12,325 bases of DNA from Eubacterium sp. (GTDB lineage Bacteria; Bacillota; Clostridia; Lachnospirales; Lachnospiraceae), in the NCBI GenBank assembly GCA_020844525.1, contig JAJGAH010000025.1:1-12325 (forward strand). Reading direction: 5' to 3'. The notes under the pieces were generated by a model. The model saw only the letters and a program-made list of their open reading frames with translations. It was not told the DNA's origin and ran no database searches. Shown here one piece after another: positions 1-5,947 of this stretch (position 1 is its first letter; every line of letters starts with the position of its first letter). Both the position numbers and the translations under genes were made by a program.

Positions 1-177
1 TCGCTGCAGTCTGTGAACTCGGCAATATGGCAGTCGTGGATTCCGGAACATCAGAAGTCTTTCCGTTTCCGCACATCCGGCTGTGTTGAGATGTATGCCC
101 CTTTGCCCAAAAAACCGGAGGAGACCTATGCTGAAATCTGGCTTCCGTTGGACAGAACCGGGTCAGGAGCATCTTGA
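1..177 (+). CDS. GyrI-like effector-binding domain protein, C-terminal end only
   Basis: The first 58 codons of the window are open in frame 1 and end at TGA 175-177. The visible peptide contains IWQSWIPEH, then GCVEMYAPLP, and ends with AEIWLPLD. This is the look of the last strands of GyrI-like (AraC effector-binding, SOUL/BmrR-type) domains, which typically carry a W-I-P turn and finish with a strand of the E-I-W-x-P kind. Such domains bind small hydrophobic molecules or drugs, either alone or at the end of AraC- or MerR-type transcription factors. The DNA-binding part, if there is one, lies outside the window. The gene is on the same strand as the MATE pump, 325 bases upstream, which fits a regulator and exporter pair. 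Domain call is fairly good; whether the protein is a full regulator cannot be seen. Confidence 0.7.
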   Translation, partial: SLQSVNSAIWQSWIPEHQKSFRFRTSGCVEMYAPLPKKPEETYAEIWLPLDRTGSGAS

Positions 178-345
178 ATCTTCCGGTGCGCCCAAGGCGC
201 CTCATAGAGACAGAAAAAGGTCATTAGAAGCGCCTAAAGAACAATTATACTTGTAACTGTGGCATCCTCGAATTATCACGGATTCATCTATGATATTGAT
301 CGATGAACAGCATAAATCGGTAAAATATTTAGACAAAATATCCAT
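178..345. other. Non-coding stretch between regulator and pump promoter
   Basis: I see no credible gene here. It holds a short GC-rich dyad (GCGCC-CAA-GGCGC, 188-200) just after the upstream stop but without a T-run, so it is a poor terminator. It also holds an inverted repeat with arms TTCATC (283-288) and GATGAA (302-307), and the first of three GCATAAAT words (310-317). The reading frame open on the minus strand across 202-396 has no ribosome site and starts with TTG, so I do not call it. Confidence 0.5.
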
Positions 346-374
346 TTGCATTTTGTCCGGCATAAATTTATAAT
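346..374 (+). promoter_or_regulatory. Near-consensus promoter upstream of the MATE gene
   Basis: TTGCAT at 346-351 and a perfect TATAAT at 369-374 are separated by exactly 17 bases, which is the layout of a housekeeping sigma-A promoter. Transcription would start near 381, leaving a leader of about 120 bases before the MATE start codon. A strong terminator-like hairpin begins only a few bases after this start, so most transcripts may end near 436. Confidence 0.7.
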
Positions 375-384
375 ACAAAAAGAC

Positions 385-436
385 AACGCGTAGCAATCAA
401 TTGTGTAAATCCAGTTGGTTGCGACGTGTTTTTTTT
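385..436 (+). terminator. Intrinsic terminator or attenuator in the MATE leader
   Basis: Bases 385-400 (AACGCGTAGCAATCAA) pair with 415-430 (TTGGTTGCGACGTGTT): 13 Watson-Crick pairs, two G-U pairs and one mismatch (A392 with G423), with a 14-base loop. The 3' arm runs into eight consecutive T's at 429-436. This is a classic rho-independent terminator for the plus strand. It lies between the promoter at 346-374 and the pump at 503, so it either ends a very short RNA or attenuates pump expression. It could also be a late terminator for the upstream gene, though it sits about 200 bases after that stop. Confidence 0.75.
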
Positions 437-447
437 ATGCGCATAAA
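419..447 (+). promoter_or_regulatory. Possible second promoter overlapping a 14-bp palindrome
   Basis: TTGCGA (419-424) and CATAAA (442-447) are 17 bases apart and could serve as a weaker promoter that starts downstream of the terminator hairpin. The -10 lies within a perfect 14-bp palindrome, TTTATGCGCATAAA (434-447), a possible operator. The elements match consensus only 4 of 6 each, so this is tentative. Confidence 0.35.
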
Positions 448-502
448 TTGGAATCCTCAGAAAGCCTGTGCTTTCCTGGAAGGAAGAAAGGAATGATGGA
501 AA

Positions 503-1861
503 ATGAACACAGAAAACAAGATGAAGGATATGCCGGTCAACAAGCTGATGATCCAGATCGGGCTGCCGATGATCATATCCATGGCGCTGCAGGCTGTCTA
601 CAATATTGTCGACAGCGCATTCGTCGGGAATATGCGAACTGGAAGCGAGTCTGCACTGAATGCGCTGACACTTGTTTTTCCGGTGCAGATGCTGATGGTT
701 GCGATTGCGATCGGTACCGGAGTTGGCACCAATGCAATGATTGCGATGACTCTTGGCGCGGGAGATAAGAAAAAGGCCGCCAGAATCGCCGGAAACAGTC
801 TGTTTCTTGGCTGCGTGATCTATGGTGTCTTTGTACTGTTCGGCATATTCGGTGTGCATGGGTATGTTGTCACACAGACTTCAGATCCTGAGGTAATACA
901 GATGGCGGACAGCTATCTGCGGATCTGCTGTGTCGCTTCTGCAGGCATTGTTTTTTATTCTCTGTTTGAGAAGCTGCTGCAGGCGACGGGAAGGTCCATG
1001 TATTCTACAATCGGACAGATCACAGGCGCAGTGATGAATATTATTCTTGACCCGATTATGATCTACGGCATTGGACCGGTGCCGGAGATGGGGGTCAGCG
1101 GCGCAGCATATGCAACGGTGATCGGACAGATTGCGTCAGCCGTTCTGCTTCTGATTTTTCACCAGAAATTGAATAAGGAATATTCCCATGCAGTTGGAAA
1201 TATGAAACCGGATCACAATATCATTCGCGGCATCTATTCGATCGGTCTTCCCGCGATCATTGCACAGGCGCTGATGTCAATTATGGTTTATGCAATGAAC
1301 CTGATCCTCAAATTCAACGCTTCTGCGCAGACTGCTTATGGACTTTTCTACAAGGTGCAGCAGTTTGTATTGTTCCTTGCATTCGGTCTTCGTGACGCGA
1401 TCACACCGATTGTTGCTTTTGCTTACGGGATGCGTGATAAGAAGCGGATTCGTGCGGGTATGAAATATGGTTTGGTCTACACCATAGCTCTGATGATTTT
1501 CGGCGTGCTGGTTACGGAAATTTTCCCGAATGCTTTTGCCGCACTGTTTAATGCAGGTGCGTCAAAGCCGTACTTCATCAGTGCAATGCGGATTATTTCG
1601 CTGAGCTTTATCTTTGCCGGCATCAATATCGCATATCAGGGTATCTTCCAGGCAGTAGAGTGCGGACTGGAATCCCTGATTGTATCACTGCTCAGACAGC
1701 TCGTGATTATACTGCCTGTTGCCTTTGGATTCTCTGTTCTCGTGAAAGCCGGGAATGCACCAGTATCCCTGATCTGGTGGGCATTCCTGATCACGGAAGG
1801 CGTGTCATGCTTAGCCGGTCTGGTATTGCTGAAACACAGCATAAAGAAAAAGAACCTTTGA
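503..1861 (+). CDS. MATE family multidrug efflux transporter
   Basis: This 452-residue protein is an integral membrane exporter of the multidrug and toxic compound extrusion (MATE) family, which uses Na+ or H+ gradients to expel cationic drugs and metabolites. The N-terminus has the family pattern: a short cytoplasmic segment, then a first helix with [22 protein letters not shown], followed by [28 protein letters not shown]. The loop after helix 4 carries QATGRS (about residues 160-165), and the next helix has the typical [12 protein letters not shown] second similar half follows from about residue 240, giving the expected twelve helices; length is normal. It ends in a basic tail (IKKKNL). 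The start at 503 is the only sensible one, with GGAAGAAAGG at 482-491 as ribosome site. Substrates cannot be told. The GyrI-like protein just upstream may control it. Confidence 0.93.
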   Translation: MNTENKMKDMPVNKLMIQIGLPMIISMALQAVYNIVDSAFVGNMRTGSESALNALTLVFPVQMLMVAIAIGTGVGTNAMIAMTLGAGDKKKAARIAGNSLFLGCVIYGVFVLFGIFGVHGYVVTQTSDPEVIQMADSYLRICCVASAGIVFYSLFEKLLQATGRSMYSTIGQITGAVMNIILDPIMIYGIGPVPEMGVSGAAYATVIGQIASAVLLLIFHQKLNKEYSHAVGNMKPDHNIIRGIYSIGLPAIIAQALMSIMVYAMNLILKFNASAQTAYGLFYKVQQFVLFLAFGLRDAITPIVAFAYGMRDKKRIRAGMKYGLVYTIALMIFGVLVTEIFPNAFAALFNAGASKPYFISAMRIISLSFIFAGINIAYQGIFQAVECGLESLIVSLLRQLVIILPVAFGFSVLVKAGNAPVSLIWWAFLITEGVSCLAGLVLLKHSIKKKNL

Positions 1862-1973
1862 GAGAAGGAACATTTCACAAAAGAAAAATTCAACAGAAGG
1901 AATTCGTTTTAGAAAGAAGCAGGAGGGAGGTGAATATAGTTATATATTATTCTCATCTATTGTAGAGAATCTT

Positions 1974-1982
1974 TGCTATAAT
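1974..1982 (+). promoter_or_regulatory. Extended -10 promoter of the cyclase/binding-protein operon
   Basis: TGCTATAAT (1974-1982) is a TGn-extended perfect -10 box. At 17 bases upstream there is no good -35 (CATCTA, 1954-1959), as is usual for extended -10 promoters. Transcription would start near 1989, giving a leader of about 30 bases before the ATG at 2020. This separates the cyclase operon from the MATE gene, whose stop is at 1861. I found no convincing terminator between them. Confidence 0.6.
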
Positions 1983-2019
1983 AAAAGTTAAAGATTTTTC
2001 GGGGGATACTGGCGCAAAG

Positions 2020-3480
2020 ATGAACAAAAAATTCAGAAAGATCCAATTTGGGATGCTGATTCTCTTTTCGATCACAATCATTGTGCTCTCTGCCGTTGTG
2101 AGCAGTGTTCTGCTGCGGCGCATGAATGAGACGCTTCAGAATTATGTATCGAATCTGGTTGCGGCAGACAGCAGACAGCTGGAGCTGAATATCGACTCTT
2201 ATCTGGATAAGGTGGAGAATACTGTTTCACTCCTGTTTTCCGATGATAAATATTATCAGTTTGACGCGACGGATACTTCGCTGTCTAACTATGACAAGAT
2301 TCAGGCGGAGGATGCAATTGACCAGGAAATTGTGAATCTTAGCCTGATGGAAAATTTCTCGGATTTCGGCATTGTGTATGCCAATGATGAAAATACCGGC
2401 ATGATCTCGGAGGTGACAACGGCGCTGTATCCGGACCATGGGCTTTACCAGGCATTTTCCGATTCGATCAACAGAGAAAAAACGATGGACGGATGGTCCT
2501 TTGGCTATAAGCATAACTATGACAGATTGTACTATGTCAAACGGCTGAACAATAATGCAATTGCGCTGGTGTCTTTTTATGGGCGCGAGCTCGAAACCGT
2601 TTTTGAACTGCCGGAGCAGCTGAAGTCTATGACGATCCGTCTGGTAAATGATGATAACCAGATCCTGTATTCCTCAGATGACAATGAGGTCGGCAGTACT
2701 CTGCAGCCTGAGATCGCAGACACTGTCCAGAAGATGGACAGCAGTGCCACTGTCCTGCAGGATTCCTATCTGATCAACAGCAATACCTGCAGCAATGGAT
2801 GGAGAGTTGTCTGTACCATTCCGGTACAGGAGATTATGAAGGACGGCGCAGTGCTGCGTACACGGATGATCCAGACGGTAACAATCATAGCGCTGATCAT
2901 TCTTGCAGCCGGATTTTTATTTTATCTTCGTATGAGCCGCTCGATGACAGGCATGGTCGAAACTCTGAGCGATCAGGCCGAGCATGATCTGATGACGGAT
3001 CTGCTGAACAAGCAGACCTTTGAGAAAAATGTGGCCCGGGAGCTTTCATCCTACACCGGCAAACAGGCCAATGTCTTTCTGATGTTTGATCTGGATAATT
3101 TCAAGCAGGTCAATGACTGTCTGGGACACGCAAAAGGTGATGACGTGCTGAAAAGGCTGTCCAGGATCCTGCGGGAGACTTTGCCGGAGGCATATCTGGT
3201 TGGCAGAATTGGAGGGGATGAGTTTGCCGCCTTTGCTGCATATACGGATATAGACCAGAAGGAGGCAGAGCGACAGGTACATGTCCTGATTGATACAATC
3301 TATACTGCTTTTGACCGGGAATTCGCACAGGAGAAGGAGCAGACAGGCATCTCAGTCAGTGCGGGCGTTGTCGTGGCAGGCCCTGGTGAATATACATTTG
3401 ACGACCTTTATCGAAGGGCGGATCGAAATCTCTATGTTTCCAAACGGAACGGAAAGGATCGGGCAACCTATGAGAGCTGA
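2020..3480 (+). CDS. Membrane diguanylate cyclase with extracellular Cache-like sensor
   Basis: This 486-residue protein should make cyclic di-GMP from two GTP. A first membrane helix lies at about residues 9-31, then an extracellular region of about 250 residues, then a second helix at about 283-305, a short linker and a C-terminal GGDEF domain. The outside region ends with NGWRVVCTIPVQEI, typical of double-Cache sensors. In the GGDEF domain the entry motif is DLMTDLLNK, the metal-binding Asp is D357 (FDLDNFKQVND), and the signature is an intact GGDEF at 398-402, so the enzyme is probably active. The residues nine before the signature read PEAY rather than RxxD, so the usual c-di-GMP inhibitory site is missing. 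The ribosome site is weak: GGGGGA at 2001-2006 is farther than usual from the ATG. The downstream lipoprotein gene overlaps this stop by 11 bases. Confidence 0.92.
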   Translation: MNKKFRKIQFGMLILFSITIIVLSAVVSSVLLRRMNETLQNYVSNLVAADSRQLELNIDSYLDKVENTVSLLFSDDKYYQFDATDTSLSNYDKIQAEDAIDQEIVNLSLMENFSDFGIVYANDENTGMISEVTTALYPDHGLYQAFSDSINREKTMDGWSFGYKHNYDRLYYVKRLNNNAIALVSFYGRELETVFELPEQLKSMTIRLVNDDNQILYSSDDNEVGSTLQPEIADTVQKMDSSATVLQDSYLINSNTCSNGWRVVCTIPVQEIMKDGAVLRTRMIQTVTIIALIILAAGFLFYLRMSRSMTGMVETLSDQAEHDLMTDLLNKQTFEKNVARELSSYTGKQANVFLMFDLDNFKQVNDCLGHAKGDDVLKRLSRILRETLPEAYLVGRIGGDEFAAFAAYTDIDQKEAERQVHVLIDTIYTAFDREFAQEKEQTGISVSAGVVVAGPGEYTFDDLYRRADRNLYVSKRNGKDRATYES

Positions 3481-4756
3481 TAAGAGAAAAAAACGGGTCC
3501 TGTCTGTTCTTTTGGGCGGGGTGATGCTTGCATCCATGATGCTCACCGGCTGTGCAGCGCAGGATAAGACAAATACGGTTGTTGTACAGAATCAGGATAC
3601 CGTGCATATTTCCATGTCGTGGTGGGGAAATGACGATCGGCACAAATACACCCTTTCCGGGCTTGCACTTTTTCATGATGACCATCCGGAGATTACGGTA
3701 TCTCATAGATATGGCATCTGGGATGGATATGAGCAGCGGAATAAAATTTATATGGAAAGCCATGAGTGTGCAGATGTCATGCAGATCAATTACAACTGGC
3801 TTTCGGTGTATTCTCCGGACGGGAAAGGGTATTATGACCTGAACGCTTTATCTGATGTGATTGATCTCTCGAATTTTTCTGAGGATGATCTAGCGTTTGG
3901 TATGAGAGACGGCAAACTGAATGCACTCCCAATAGCGTATAATTCCACTGCCTTTTTCTACAACAAGACGATTTATGACCGCTATGGACTGTCGGTTCCG
4001 GAGTCATGGGATGATCTGTTTGCGGCGGCAAAGCTTATGAGCGCGGACAATATCTATCCGCTGGGTCTGTCAAAAAAGCAGCTGATCCTCTCGCTTGCTG
4101 CCTGGTATGAGCAGACCTATGGCGAACCGCTGTTTTCTGACACAGGTGCCCTGCAGGCTGATCTGGACCAGATGAAGGCAATGCTCTCCTTCTATAAGAG
4201 CCTGATTTCGGAAAAGGTCATACCGGCGGTGGACGATTTTGACGCAACGTCCTTTACAGCGGGAAAGACAGCCGGAGCCGGCTGCTGGAGCAGTGAAGCC
4301 AGCCGTTACTGCGATGATCTGGATGAGAGTGGCGCTGAAGTTGTGCTTGGGCAGACGCCTGGTCTTAAGGGGGCAGATACAACGGGGTGGAAGATCAAAC
4401 CGGCAACCATGTATGCAATCAGCGCCTATACTGAGCATCCCGTGGAGGCCGGAGAGCTGCTGGATTTCCTGCTCAATGACCCGCGTATGGCAAAGCTTCA
4501 GGGAACCGAAAAGGGTGTACCGGTCAGTAAGGCTGCGCTGAAGACGCTGGAGAACAATCATATGCTGGATGATTTTGATGCGCGCGCCGGTGAGCAGCTC
4601 AATCAGAATAAGGAAAAGCTTGGTGTTATGGTTCCGGCCCTTGAGGATGCGGACGTGATCAGTACTTTCAAAAATGAAACAGACAAGTACATCTATGATC
4701 AGGAGGATCTGGACACCTGTGCTTCACAGCTGGTGGAAGAACTCGGAAGCCAGTAG
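3470..4756 (+). CDS. Solute-binding lipoprotein, sugar-type (family 1), without transporter genes
   Basis: This 428-residue protein is a periplasmic-type binding protein anchored to the outer face of the membrane. The start at 3470 gives a good lipoprotein signal: basic MRADKRKKR, a hydrophobic core, and lipobox LTGC with Cys28 as the lipidated residue. The reading frame is open upstream to 3290, but those residues lie within the cyclase gene and do not look like a signal. After the signal come VHISMSWWGNDDRH, then ADVMQINYNWL, then LPIAYNSTAFFYNKTIYDRYG and VPESWDDLFAAAKLM, all typical of family 1 (carbohydrate) binding proteins, with GTEKGVPVSKAAL near the end. No permease or ATPase gene follows; the next gene is on the other strand. 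It overlaps the cyclase by 11 bases and is probably translated with it (GGAAAGG at 3451-3457), suggesting a sensory role. The ligand is unknown. Confidence 0.9.
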   Translation: MRADKRKKRVLSVLLGGVMLASMMLTGCAAQDKTNTVVVQNQDTVHISMSWWGNDDRHKYTLSGLALFHDDHPEITVSHRYGIWDGYEQRNKIYMESHECADVMQINYNWLSVYSPDGKGYYDLNALSDVIDLSNFSEDDLAFGMRDGKLNALPIAYNSTAFFYNKTIYDRYGLSVPESWDDLFAAAKLMSADNIYPLGLSKKQLILSLAAWYEQTYGEPLFSDTGALQADLDQMKAMLSFYKSLISEKVIPAVDDFDATSFTAGKTAGAGCWSSEASRYCDDLDESGAEVVLGQTPGLKGADTTGWKIKPATMYAISAYTEHPVEAGELLDFLLNDPRMAKLQGTEKGVPVSKAALKTLENNHMLDDFDARAGEQLNQNKEKLGVMVPALEDADVISTFKNETDKYIYDQEDLDTCASQLVEELGSQ

Positions 4757-4757
4757 A

Positions 4758-4773
4758 TACCGGTTGTCCGGTA
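4758..4773. repeat. Small GC-rich hairpin after the binding-protein gene
   Basis: TACCGG (4758-4763) and CCGGTA (4768-4773) form a perfect six-pair stem with a TTGT loop directly after the stop codon. Neither strand has a T-run after it, so it is not a standard terminator. It may protect the 3' end of the message. Confidence 0.4.
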
Positions 4774-4816
4774 AAACGGAAAATCAATGCGTATCTTTTG
4801 GAAGAATGGTTGTATG

Positions 4817-4864
4817 GCAAAAGAGTTACATAGCAAAAGAGCCATGTAGCAAAGCGTCATATGG
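4817..4864. repeat. Three degenerate 16-bp tandem repeats
   Basis: Units GCAAAAGAGTTACATA (4817-4832), GCAAAAGAGCCATGTA (4833-4848) and GCAAAGCGTCATATGG (4849-4864) follow each other without gaps. The first two share 12 to 13 of 16 positions, and the third has drifted more. They lie in the space between the convergent binding-protein and acetyltransferase genes, just before the latter's stop codon. No reading frame runs through them. Confidence 0.6.
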
Positions 4865-4872
4865 AAAAATAG

Positions 4873-5358
4873 TTATGATTCCGGTTTCTCCAGGATATAT
4901 TCGAGCTGACGTTCCTTTGTCTTCAGCCCCATTTTCTCATAGAAACGTTCTGCGGCAGTATTGCCTGCCCATACATTGAGGTTGACCTCATAGCAGCCAA
5001 GCCGCCGGGCTTCCTGCTTGACATAGTCAAACAGCTGTTCACCAATGTGACAGCCTCTGCATGACTGGTCCACACACAGATCATCAATGAACAGGGATCG
5101 GAACTGCACCATATTGGTGGAAAAGGGCTGCTCCCGGAGCTGACAGAATGCGTATCCGATACAAGAATCGCTGTCATCTGCGGCGACATAAATCGGTTTC
5201 TGATCATCCTTCAGCATGTCATACAGCATCTTATCTGTATACTTCGTTGTGCCCGGGATGAAGATGTCGGGACGGATGGCTGCGTGGATTTCCAGTACCT
5301 GATTGAGCAATGCAAGAATTTTTGGAATATCATTTTCTTCTGCTCTTCTGATCTGCAT
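4873..5358 (-). CDS. GNAT family N-acetyltransferase
   Basis: This 161-residue protein is a complete GNAT acetyltransferase, which would move an acetyl group from acetyl-CoA to an amine on an unknown substrate. The N-terminus IRRAEENDIPKILAL is the usual first strand and helix. Residues 92-110 (DDLCVDQSCRGCHIGEQLF) are the acetyl-CoA pyrophosphate loop, here RGCHIG where RGxGIG is typical. The C-terminal part has NLNVWAGNTAAERFYEKMGLK, the standard last motif. Start choice is firm: AAGGAGGT (minus strand of 5365-5372) lies six bases before the ATG. The gene is alone on its strand, convergent with the binding protein and divergent from the phosphodiesterase. Confidence 0.92.
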   Translation of the reverse strand: MQIRRAEENDIPKILALLNQVLEIHAAIRPDIFIPGTTKYTDKMLYDMLKDDQKPIYVAADDSDSCIGYAFCQLREQPFSTNMVQFRSLFIDDLCVDQSCRGCHIGEQLFDYVKQEARRLGCYEVNLNVWAGNTAAERFYEKMGLKTKERQLEYILEKPES

Positions 5359-5458
5359 AAAAGTACCTCCTTGATATGCGTATGCATGAAAGCACTGCCG
5401 CTGTGTCTGCGCATGGCATGAATAAACATGTATAAATAAATGCGGTGAAAATCACTAT

Positions 5459-5467
5459 ATTATAACA
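5459..5467 (-). promoter_or_regulatory. Extended -10 promoter for the acetyltransferase
   Basis: On the minus strand the bases read TGTTATAAT, a TGn-extended perfect -10. The -35 position (ATCCTG, 5482-5487) is poor. The start would be near 5452, giving a leader of about 94 bases. A small dyad GTGA-TTT-TCAC (5445-5455) would sit at or very near the 5' end of the RNA. Confidence 0.5.
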
Positions 5468-5487
5468 CAGGCAGAGGACATCAGGAT

Positions 5488-5650
5488 ACAGAAACAGTGT
5501 TTGCGTATCGTGTGCCATATGTACTGAATATACTTTTGCGTAAACTGGGGGATATTGTCCGCTGTTCCGCTGTATTGCTTAGGATTTTCAACAATTACTT
5601 CCTGTTACGAGTGGAAGATTCTCTATAGAAAAATGTCAGAAAATTAAAAA
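5488..5650. other. Non-coding stretch between divergent promoters
   Basis: This stretch lies between the acetyltransferase promoter and the phosphodiesterase promoter. I see no gene, tRNA, conserved riboswitch core or strong hairpin in it. It becomes AT-rich towards its right end, as promoters often do. Confidence 0.4.
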
Positions 5651-5654
5651 GGAA

Positions 5655-5685
5655 TTGATGAAAATTGTGCAAAAAATGATATACT
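5655..5685 (+). promoter_or_regulatory. Probable promoter of the phosphodiesterase gene
   Basis: TGATATACT (5677-5685) is an extended -10 with five of six consensus bases. TTGATG at 5655-5660 is a possible -35, although the spacer to TATACT is 19 bases; with GATATA (5678-5683) as the -10 the spacer would be 17. Transcription would begin near 5692, leaving a long leader of 160 to 215 bases, depending on the start codon. Confidence 0.5.
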
Positions 5686-5716
5686 GAAAAACGTATACAG
5701 AACATATTGTGATGGT

Positions 5717-5732
5717 CAGACTTTTCAGTCTG
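5717..5732 (+). repeat. Hairpin in the phosphodiesterase leader
   Basis: CAGACT (5717-5722) and AGTCTG (5727-5732) form a perfect six-pair stem with a TTTC loop, about 25 bases after the predicted transcription start. It is followed by TAGTTTTG, too weak a T-run to call a terminator. I do not see the conserved core of a class I c-di-GMP riboswitch here. Confidence 0.5.
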
Positions 5733-5769
5733 TAGTTTTGACAGAGGCTTGCAGGTAATATCTGATATC

Positions 5770-5801
5770 ATCAGGAAATAAGGATATCAGGAAATAAGGA
5801 T
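5770..5801 (+). repeat. Perfect 16-bp tandem duplication in the phosphodiesterase leader
   Basis: ATCAGGAAATAAGGAT occurs twice head to tail with no mismatch (5770-5785 and 5786-5801). It lies in the untranslated leader, 50 to 110 bases before the possible start codons. Each copy carries AAGGA, a weak ribosome-site-like word, and the joint makes GGATATC. Perfect identity suggests a recent or actively changing duplication. Confidence 0.75.
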
Positions 5802-5863
5802 ATTAAGATATATTCGTGCCATCTATTTTGTCAGAACGGAAAGGATCCGAGGTGAATCAACGG

Positions 5864-5947
5864 ATGCGTGATACGGTTCATACATATACACAGGCTGAGA
5901 AGCAGATGTGGAGCAGGAATTTGGAAGGCATCAGTTTGATAATCTGA
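5864..5947 (+). CDS. Possible 27-residue leader peptide, or displaced N-terminus of the phosphodiesterase
   Basis: An ATG at 5864 sits nine bases after a strong ribosome site, GAGGTG (5849-5854), the best in this region. It opens a frame of 27 codons, beginning MRDTVHTYTQAEKQMW, which ends at TGA 5945-5947. This frame overlaps the start of the large EAL gene by 40 bases, in a different frame. It can be a coupled leader peptide. It can also be the true N-terminus of the large protein, knocked out of frame by a doubled TG at 5907-5910: removing one TG would join AEKQM directly to EQEFGRHQFDNLTGLP. GTG at 5852, in the same frame with GGAAAGGA (5838-5845), is an alternative start. Confidence 0.4.
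   Translation: MRDTVHTYTQAEKQMWSRNLEGISLII

Noticed and set aside
188..200. GC-rich dyad after the GyrI-like gene as terminator
   Set aside because: The stem is only five pairs and there is no T-run after it.
202..396. Open frame of 64 codons on the minus strand in the MATE leader
   Set aside because: It starts with TTG, has no ribosome site, covers the promoter and terminator arm, and its composition does not look like a protein.
1889..1912. AATTC/GAATT dyad after the MATE gene as terminator
   Set aside because: The stem is five AT-rich pairs with a long loop and only a short, interrupted T-run; too weak to call.
3290..3469. Longer N-terminus for the solute-binding protein
   Set aside because: The frame is open from 3290, but this part lies within the GGDEF-coding region, and only the start at 3470 puts a proper lipoprotein signal at the N-terminus.
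3356..3763. 135-codon minus-strand frame across the cyclase/binding-protein junction
   Set aside because: It is antisense to the end of the GGDEF domain and to the lipoprotein signal and has no recognisable motif.
5692..5863. c-di-GMP riboswitch in the phosphodiesterase leader
   Set aside because: The long leader of a c-di-GMP gene made this worth looking for, but I do not see the conserved GEMM core words; only a small hairpin and a 16-bp duplication are present.
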